Of a stretch of DNA of 64,000 nucleotides, positions 54,998-62,400 are shown one piece after another (position 1 is the first letter of the stretch; each line of letters opens with the position of its first letter). A program made the position numbers and the translations under genes. Below the pieces are notes generated by a model, which was given only the letters and a program-made list of their open reading frames with translations, was not told the DNA's origin and made no database searches. This DNA is from an uncultured Slackia sp. (GTDB lineage: Bacteria > Actinomycetota > Coriobacteriia > Coriobacteriales > Eggerthellaceae). The DNA lies in the NCBI RefSeq assembly GCF_959608125.1, contig NZ_CAUHPG010000001.1, positions 108,503 to 172,502 of the forward strand. The letters run 5' to 3'.

Positions 54998-55378
54998 CTA
55001 CCGCGCCTTCTTCTTCGACTTCTTCTTCCCATGCGTCTGTATTCTGCAGCGGCTTTCGATGCGCGACACGCTCCAAACAAGAGACAAGACGATGGCCGCG
55101 AACATGACGACAGTATATGCGGACATCACGACATCGGGCAGGCCGCTCGTCAGCGCAACATACCTTAACGCGATGAAGACGAGGACGGAAACGCCCGCGA
55201 CCGCCGCGAACACGCCCGTGATCCTGCAGGCACGCGGCACGTCGTAGGACGCCTCGCGCTCGGCGGGATCCATGCGGTTCAGCGTGGCGACCATGAATAC
55301 GCCATGCCCCGAAAAGAGGATGACTGCCGATATCAGGCACGCCGCCGCGACGAACCCTCCGATGACTATTTCCGTCAT
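54998..55378 (-). CDS. DUF3784-type small membrane protein
   Basis: 126 aa with three to four TM segments (about 5-25, 54-72, 85-105) and a basic tail GKKKSKKKAR. The loop LNRMDPAEREASYDVPRACR between TM1 and TM2 matches the DUF3784 pattern (N-x-L-x-x-E-E-x-x-x-Y-D...R). Function unknown. Lies 104 bases downstream of the ECF S-component gene and might be part of the same transcript. Confidence 0.75.
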   Translation of the reverse strand: MTEIVIGGFVAAACLISAVILFSGHGVFMVATLNRMDPAEREASYDVPRACRITGVFAAVAGVSVLVFIALRYVALTSGLPDVVMSAYTVVMFAAIVLSLVWSVSRIESRCRIQTHGKKKSKKKAR

Positions 55379-55482
55379 TGCCTTCGCTCCTTGCCGTATC
55401 GGGCCTCGAACGACCGATTTTCCTTCTTATGGCATTCCGAGGCCCTGCGGATGATGACGCCGCCTCGATGCGTCACACCATA

Positions 55483-56247
55483 TCACGTCGATCGGTCGCC
55501 AAGGGCGTATTTACGCCCTATACGCGTCAGCTTGCGCCGCCAGGGCGCATACAGAGCCAAGAGAAACGCGACGGTGGCCGCTGCATGCACCGTATCGAGC
55601 GGCAATGCCGCCGCATAAACGGCCAATGCCTGGACGATGCTTTGGGGATGGAAGAATCCCACGATGCTCCACGTGTTCAAGACGAGACCGTAACCGAACC
55701 CCGACGCGAACCCGTAGCAGCACATGACCGGAAGGCTTTTCTCGAACCCCGCCTGGGCAAGCAGCCCTGCTCCGTAGCCGATCATGCCCCATGCATACAT
55801 CTGCCAAGGGGTCCAAGGTCCTTGCCCGAAGAAGAAATTCGAAGCCAGGGCCGCAAGCGCGCCCACTAAAAAGCCGCTGCGCCGCCCGAACACGGCGCCG
55901 GCGATGATCGCGATGGCCGACACGGGCTTGAAGCTCGGAAACGGAGCGAACAGGATGCGGCCCGCCGCAGCGAGCGCGGCGAGCACCGCCACGGGCATGA
56001 TGTCGCGCAAACGCGGGCGGCTTGCCTCGTAGCCCGCGAAGAACAGCAGCAGCGCGCAAGCCACCACGACCATGCTCGCAAGCGCCGTCTGTTCGACGCC
56101 GCACCAGGCGCAGGCTATAAGCGCCGCAGGCACCGCGCCCACGGCGAACGCTTCGGCAAGAAGGGGGAAAACGCGCAGCCGCAGACGGCCCGGCGCGCGG
56201 GCAGCAGACGCCTCGGACGTCTGCGCCGCATGCTTTCGTGCGCCCAT
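55483..56247 (-). CDS. ECF transporter S component (substrate-binding membrane protein)
   Basis: 254 aa, about six TM helices. The section IMPVAVLAALAAAGRILFAP, SFKPVSAIAIIAGAVFGRRS, GFLVGALAALASNFFFGQGP and WTPWQMYAWGMIGYGAGLLA is typical of ECF S components of the group that includes cobalamin-type CbrT; specificity is inference from that and from DUF4430 neighbours. Starts immediately after the EcfA stop, so it closes a module of T, fused A-A and S. Confidence 0.85.
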   Translation of the reverse strand: MGARKHAAQTSEASAARAPGRLRLRVFPLLAEAFAVGAVPAALIACAWCGVEQTALASMVVVACALLLFFAGYEASRPRLRDIMPVAVLAALAAAGRILFAPFPSFKPVSAIAIIAGAVFGRRSGFLVGALAALASNFFFGQGPWTPWQMYAWGMIGYGAGLLAQAGFEKSLPVMCCYGFASGFGYGLVLNTWSIVGFFHPQSIVQALAVYAAALPLDTVHAAATVAFLLALYAPWRRKLTRIGRKYALGDRST

Positions 56248-57732
56248 CTAGACCTCCCCGAACAGACGCGCCTGCACGTTCGGACGATAGACCAGGTTGT
56301 TCGCGAAGAATTCTTCCGCGCCTTCGGTGCAGGCCATCTCGCCGTCGAAAAGCATCGACACCTCGTCGGCTGTCACCAACGCGAAATCGAGATCATGCGT
56401 GACGATGACGACCGTGCGCCCCTCGTCGGCCAGCGTGCGCACGATGCGCGACGCATCGGCGCACGACGCAGGATCCAGGCCCTTGGTGGGTTCGTCCAAA
56501 AACAGCAGACGCGCACCCGTGAGCAGCAATTTCGCGAAAGCGAGCTTCTGCTGCTGGCCGCCCGACAAATCATAAGGATGCTGCGCGGCATGCTGCGCGA
56601 GCCCGAAACGACGCAGCGCCTCGGCCTCGTCGTCTTCGCCGTAGCCGCAGCGCGCGCTCCACTCGTGCAATTCTTCGGCCACGCTGTCGCACACGAACAG
56701 GGCCTTGGGGTCTTGCGGCATCAAGGCCTGCGAACCCGCCAACGCGTTTTTCACGCTGCCTCGCTGCGGACGCAGGATGCCTGCCATCAGCTTGAGCAGC
56801 GTCGATTTGCCGCATCCGTTACCTCCCACGAGCGCATGCACGCTGCCGCGGCGAACTCGCAGATCCATGCCGCGCAGCACCCAAGGCGCCTGGCGGCCAT
56901 AACGCACGAACGCGTCGCGGACCTCGATCGCAGCCCCCGCCGACGCCAATTCCTCGCGGCGCGCCCTCCTGCGCGGAGCGACCTTCGCTTCCGCCTCTTC
57001 GCGCGACGCGGCCGCGCCCAAAGGCCGCAGCTCGATCACGCGCGTCGCGTACGCGGACACATCTTCGGGAGCATGAGTCGCCATGACCACCGTGATGCCG
57101 AGCTCTTTATTCACGCGCGCAAGCATGAACAGGAAGCGCTTAAGCGCGTTGGGGTCGAGTTGAGCGGTCGGCTCGTCGAGCAGCAGAAGTTGCGGGCGCA
57201 ACGCCAGCACGGCCGCCAGGTTGACCAGCTGCTGTTGGCCGCCCGACAACGATTCGACATCGCTGCGCACCCACGGCTCGATGCCGAAGAAATGGGCGAC
57301 CTCCGCCACGCGACGGCGCATCTCGTCCTGCGGAATGCCGAGATTTTCAAGCCCGAAGGCGAGCTCGTGCCACACGGTATCGCAGACGATCTGGGCGCCG
57401 GGGTCCTGCATCACATACCCGATCGAAGACGCGCTTTCCAGCGGCGTGAAGCCGTGCACGACTTCGCCGCCTTCCACAAGGGCGCGCCCCGCCACGCGCA
57501 CGGACCCGGCGCGCGTTCCCACGGGCGAAAGCTCGGGCTTCAGGCTGCGCAGCAACGTGGTCTTGCCGCAGCCGGTCGAACCCACGATCACGCAGAAATC
57601 GCCCTCTTCCACCTGAAAGCCCACGTCGCGCACGACCCATACGGGACCGTCGAGCCCAGTCCGCGAACGGGACGGCCGCCCTTCCGCAGGCGGATACGCG
57701 AAGGAATAGCCTTCTACTTCAATGAACGCCAC
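56248..57732 (-). CDS. Fused double EcfA ATPase of an ECF transporter
   Basis: 494 aa with two complete ABC domains in one chain. Domain 1: Walker A GSTGCGKT, signature LSGGQQQL, Walker B LLLLDEP (about residues 51-58, 162-169, 182-188). Domain 2: Walker A GGNGCGKS, LSGGQQQK, LLFLDEP (about 303-310, 389-396, 409-415). They correspond to EcfA1 and EcfA2. GTG at 57732 is chosen because GAAGGAG lies just upstream; two other GTG codons (57741, 57738) overlap that site. Overlaps the EcfT gene by 19 bases. Confidence 0.92.
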   Translation of the reverse strand: MAFIEVEGYSFAYPPAEGRPSRSRTGLDGPVWVVRDVGFQVEEGDFCVIVGSTGCGKTTLLRSLKPELSPVGTRAGSVRVAGRALVEGGEVVHGFTPLESASSIGYVMQDPGAQIVCDTVWHELAFGLENLGIPQDEMRRRVAEVAHFFGIEPWVRSDVESLSGGQQQLVNLAAVLALRPQLLLLDEPTAQLDPNALKRFLFMLARVNKELGITVVMATHAPEDVSAYATRVIELRPLGAAASREEAEAKVAPRRRARREELASAGAAIEVRDAFVRYGRQAPWVLRGMDLRVRRGSVHALVGGNGCGKSTLLKLMAGILRPQRGSVKNALAGSQALMPQDPKALFVCDSVAEELHEWSARCGYGEDDEAEALRRFGLAQHAAQHPYDLSGGQQQKLAFAKLLLTGARLLFLDEPTKGLDPASCADASRIVRTLADEGRTVVIVTHDLDFALVTADEVSMLFDGEMACTEGAEEFFANNLVYRPNVQARLFGEV

Positions 57733-58580
57733 TGCCACCACTCCTTCGCCTGCAGCACGATAGGAATCGCCAAAAACGCGGCATAGGCCGCATAGCCCGC
57801 CTGCATATGCAGCGGGGTCATCACGGGATAGAACTCATAAGCCGCACACGCGGCCGCGATCAGGCCCGCATTCAACGCCGCCAAGGCGACGATCAGCCCC
57901 GTCAGCGCGGCGTCGGTCGATCCGAAGCGATAGCGCCTATACGTGCTGCGACGCGCCCCGCAGCCGTAGCCGCGGGCCCGCATGGCGTCGGTCCGGCCGA
58001 TGCCGTCCTCCATCCCCCACTCCATCAGCACCGATACGATGCGGAAACGGCCCTGTGCCGCATCGCGTTTCGTGACAGGGGCGGCGGCGCTCGCCGCATC
58101 CTGCACGGCGGCCACCGAGGCGCCGCGCGAAACGAATTGCGGAACCAAACGCAGCACCTGCGACGCCATGAGCGTCACCGTCGGCGCGACATTGCCAAGC
58201 AACGCGAGCGAATTCTCGCTGGTCATACAGCGGGCATACGAAGCGAACCACAGAAAGACCGCCGCGAACATGCCGCCCGAGCACAGGCCGTAGACGACCG
58301 ATTCGACATAGACGACCAGGCCGCCGACGCGAAAGAGCTCGGTCGAGCCCGATGCGGAGAATAGCGGGTTCGCGCAAGCCATGATCGCACACATCGGTGC
58401 TACCCACGTCAGAGAACGCGCGGTTCGACGAGCGCCGCGCAGCACGATCGATGCAGCGAGCGCGCCCGCGAGCGAAAGCGCCACGTACACGGGATGCATG
58501 GCGGCCATGGAAAGCAACGCCGCGCTCACGATGAACGAGAACGCCGCCGCGGGATGGTAGGACGAAAACGCGTGGTGCAT
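57714..58580 (-). CDS. EcfT transmembrane coupling subunit
   Basis: 288 aa. Hydrophobic N-terminal two thirds (FSSYHPAAAFSFIVSAALLS start, as in EcfT/CbiQ: 'HP...' then TM) followed by the coupling-helix region with alanine-arginine signatures, EWGMEDGIGRTDAMRARGYG, which corresponds to the A-R-G motif that contacts the ATPases. The ATG at 58580 has no strong RBS; the open frame upstream (to 58874) overlaps the DUF4430 gene antisense to its codon pattern and was rejected. Confidence 0.88.
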   Translation of the reverse strand: MHHAFSSYHPAAAFSFIVSAALLSMAAMHPVYVALSLAGALAASIVLRGARRTARSLTWVAPMCAIMACANPLFSASGSTELFRVGGLVVYVESVVYGLCSGGMFAAVFLWFASYARCMTSENSLALLGNVAPTVTLMASQVLRLVPQFVSRGASVAAVQDAASAAAPVTKRDAAQGRFRIVSVLMEWGMEDGIGRTDAMRARGYGCGARRSTYRRYRFGSTDAALTGLIVALAALNAGLIAAACAAYEFYPVMTPLHMQAGYAAYAAFLAIPIVLQAKEWWQWRSLK

Positions 58581-58678
58581 AAGAGGATGCGCATTCCCTT
58601 CTTCTCTTTCCGCCGAAACGCCCGCACGATGCGCGGGACCGGCGAAAGACGGAAAATCCGCCCTTCGCCGGCTTGCAG

Positions 58679-59470
58679 CTAGCCGTTGATCGAGGTCACG
58701 TAGCGCCACGCCACGACGTCGCCGTCGGAGAGCACATACGACCCGCACGCCACCGAGGGGTCCACCCCGTTGACGGAGTACTTCCAGCCGCTCTGGCTGC
58801 CGTGGTCGAACTCGGCGAGGCCGCCGATGGCGCGCACGTAGTTCGGACCGCCGTTCGGCGTGGTCAGCTGGCACAACGCGTCATAGACCGTCGAGCCCTG
58901 GGGTAGCGAGAACGAACCCGACCCGGAAACGGGGTTGCCCACGATCGAGGAATCCACCGTCACCGTCACGTTCACCATGCGCGCGGCGGGAGGCTCGCTC
59001 GCCGAAGACTGCGACTGCGGCGCAGGAGCGGGTTGGACGGTCGCGACCGCCGCAGGCTGAGACGCCTCGGCCGAAGCCTGCGGCGCGCTCGCCGACGCGG
59101 AATCGGCGGCGTCGCCTTCGACCTCATGCGATGCGTCCGACGCGTCCTCGTCGGGAGCGGCGGTCTCGTCTTCGCCCGTCTCGACCGCGGACTCGAAGGC
59201 CGCAGGGGCCTCGGCCGCCATCTCGCGTTCGTCGGACGACCCGCCGCCCGCGAGCGAAAAGGCCGAAACGCCGATCAGCAGGGCGGAAAGCACCGCCACC
59301 ACGGCGATGCCGATGCGTTGGGCGCGCACGTTGCGCGGCGCGCGCTCGACGCGCTCGGCGGGCATCGCGGCGGTTTCATCGGCAGGGGCGCCCACATGGA
59401 GCGCCGCTGCGGCGGCGGAATCGCGTCCGCCGCCCTGCGCGTCGTTTCGACCGGTCTTATGGTCTTGCAT
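58679..59470 (-). CDS. Membrane-anchored DUF4430 (transcobalamin-like) protein
   Basis: 263 aa. A short cytoplasmic N-terminus, one TM (about 53-75, IGIAVVAVLSALLIGVSAFS), an Ala/Ser/Glu/Pro-rich spacer (about 76-160), and a C-terminal DUF4430 domain (about 164-263: VNVTVTVDSSIVG, STVYDALCQL, SGWKYSVNGVDPSVACGSYV, LSDGDVVAWRYV). InterPro describes this family as similar to the C-terminal domain of transcobalamin. Placed 4 bases after the giant DUF4430 protein and 98 bases before EcfT, it is a good candidate ligand-relay protein for the ECF transporter. Confidence 0.87.
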   Translation of the reverse strand: MQDHKTGRNDAQGGGRDSAAAAALHVGAPADETAAMPAERVERAPRNVRAQRIGIAVVAVLSALLIGVSAFSLAGGGSSDEREMAAEAPAAFESAVETGEDETAAPDEDASDASHEVEGDAADSASASAPQASAEASQPAAVATVQPAPAPQSQSSASEPPAARMVNVTVTVDSSIVGNPVSGSGSFSLPQGSTVYDALCQLTTPNGGPNYVRAIGGLAEFDHGSQSGWKYSVNGVDPSVACGSYVLSDGDVVAWRYVTSING

Positions 59471-59474
59471 ACGG

Positions 59475-62400
59475 CTACCTTCCGTCGTTCTTCCTCGTCT
59501 TCATGGCCCAGGCGATGGCGACCGCAAGGCCGCACACGCCCACGGCAAGGCCGACGAACGGCCACCACGGCATCGAGCCGCCCTGCTCGGGCTGGGCGGC
59601 GTCGGATGCCGCCGAAGACGCCTTCGCAGCAGCGCCCTGCGACGAAACGAACGCCTCCGCAACCGCCTCATCGGCCTCGACGGCCGCAGCGGCAGAAGCG
59701 GCCTGGACGGGAGCGCCCGCCGCCGACAGCACCGTCTTGCCCGCAAGCACCGTCTGCGCGATGCCCGCGGACGAAGACGCGCCCGTCGAAGCGTTCAGCG
59801 CGCCGCCCGCGGACGGCGCGTTCTGACCGCCCTGCTCGACAGGCGTCCATTTCGCGTAAAGCGTCATGTCTGCCGAAGGAGCCGTGGCGAAGTCCCACGC
59901 CTGCTCATATGCCGCATCGGCATACCAGCCGTCGAACACGAAGCCGTCGCGCGTCGGATCGGCCGGGCGCGCAAGGGCGCGGCCCTTCGCCACGAACGCC
60001 GCGTTCACGGCGCTGCCGCCGCACGAATCGAACGTCACCTTCCACGACTCGGCGCCTGCAAGCGAGAACAGCACGCCCGAATCGTTGGCATAGTACAGGT
60101 TGCCCTGGGCGTCGGCCACCACCGTGGAGGTGGAATACTGCTGACGGCCCTCTTCGGGCACATAGATCTGCGTCACCGCGTCGTCTTCCAAACAGTACGC
60201 ATACACGCCGCCCGGTCGGCCGTTGCAGGTGAAATAGACGTACGTCTTGCCGCCCGTCATCGAGACCAGCGGCGCCGCCTGCGCTTTGCCGTTGCCGCCG
60301 CGCGCGGTGGCAACGACCGTCATGGAGGCCAGGTCGATCGCCGAAACGGTGCCGTAGCCCTGGGCGTCCACGCCGCAGACGAACGCCTTGCCGCCTGCCA
60401 CCGCAGGCGTCGACGTGGACTCCTTGGCGAACGGAACCGACGCCTTCAGCGCCAGGCGGTCGCCCTCGCGCGCGATCTTGTGCAGCGTGCCGTTATCGCG
60501 CGACACGGCCAGCAGCGTGTCAGCATCGCCCGGAACCGAAATCACGCCGGCGCGCACGGCGCCGCCGAGCCCGGAAACGCTCGAAAGCACGTCGCCGGTC
60601 GATCCGTCGATCAACGACACCGTGCCCGACTCGTCGCCGATCACGATATCGTCGCCCGAAGCGGCAGCGCCTGCCCAGTAGTAGCCTGCGGCTTCGCCCG
60701 TCTGGGCCGCGTCGGACATCTTCGTCCACACCACGCGGCCGTCCTTCGTATCGACGCACACCAGCGCGCCCGCGACCGACAGGTCCATCGACGCGCCCAA
60801 GCTGCCCGCCATAGTGAAGCCGGCGTAGACGTAATCGCCGTTCACCGTGAGCGTCGAAAGAGCCTGGTACTGATTGCCCGCGCGCGCCTCGAGCGCGCCC
60901 AGAGCATCGCTGATCCACACGCACGTCAGCGTGTCGGCCGTGAAGGCGGCGAGGCTTCCGTCTTCGCGCGGCACGATCACGATGCCGCCCGCATAGGCGG
61001 GACGGCAGAAATAGCCCGCCCGCGCGCCGATCGACGTGCGGGCCTTTTCGACGCCCGTCTTCGCGTCGAGCACGCGCAACGCGGTGCCTGCGACCACATA
61101 CAGGTCGCCGTTCACGATCAGCGGGTCCGATCCGCTCTTTAGACCTTCGCCGAACTCATACTCCCAGTTCAGCTGCGTACCGGCCGTAGGCGTGGGGGCC
61201 TGCGTGACATTGCCGCCCTGCGTGGAGCCGCCGAACATGGCATGCTCGCCCTTGTAGTCGGGACGCGGGGCGGACGGATCGATCACGATATCGTCGGCAT
61301 CGGGCAGCTCGGCGCCGTAGGTGGTGTAGCACCAGCTCACCGTGTCGCCTTCGGCAAGCACCACGCCGCCGGCGCCCATTTCGGACTGCACGCCGTTCAC
61401 ATAGAGGCACCAGTATTTGCCCGTGGCCTCGTCCCATCCCAGCACGCGGCCGTCGAAGGGAGACGTGATCGTGCTGAGATACCAGCCGTAGGCGCCCGTG
61501 CCGTAATCGGCCTTAAGGCCCGCCTGGGCGAACAGGGCCTCGGACAGGTCGGCCGCCGTGGCGCCCTCGTCGAGCTCGAAGCTCGCGGGAGCGGCCCAGC
61601 GCTGGGCGACGCCGTTGGCGTCTTCGCCCATGACGTCGATCGTCGCGGACACCTTGCCTTCGGGGGTCATCGATTCATCGGAGCCGTAGACCCACGTCAC
61701 CGTATCGCCGGGCTGCAGCACGACGCTTCCCGCACCGAGCTGCGAATACACGCCGTTGACGAACAGCTGCCAGTAATCTCCCGTGGCTTCGTTCCATCCC
61801 AGCACGCGGCCGTCGAAGGGCGAGGCTATGCTGTTGAGGAACCAGCCGTACGAACCCATGCCCGTATCGGTCTTCAAGCCTGCCTGGGCGAACAGGGCGT
61901 CGGACAGCTCGGCCGCCGTGGCGCCGCGCTTCATCGTGAAGCTCGTCGAAGGAGCCCAGGTTTCGCGATCGCCCGCGGCGTTCTTGCCGTAGACCGCAGC
62001 GCTGACCGACACTTCCTCGACGGGAGGCTGCGAGCCGTCGGTCGAATACGACCACACCACCGAATCGCCCGGCTGCAAAACGACGCCGCTCGCCCCCAAA
62101 TCGGAAGACACGCCGTTGACGAACAGCTGCCAGAACTTGCCCGTGGACTGGTCCCAGCCGAGCACGCGGCCGTCGAAGGGGGACGTGATCGTATTGAGGA
62201 ACCAGCCGTATTCGCTCGTGCCGTAGTCGGCCTTCAGGCCCGTGGCTTTGAACGCCGCCATGGAAAGGTCGGCCGCCGTGGCTCCGGTGTCGAGCGTGTA
62301 CGTATCGGCCGCGGCCCACGTCTGCGGGTTGCCCTGGGCGTCTTCTCCCACCACGGAAAGCGTCGCCGTGACCTTCGGGTTGTCGACGCCCGAGGTGCCG

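Noticed and set aside
57714..58874. Longer EcfT start at 58874
   Set aside because: The extra 98 codons overlap the DUF4430 coding region in another frame and are Arg-rich; EcfT homology starts at HHAFSSYHPAAAF.
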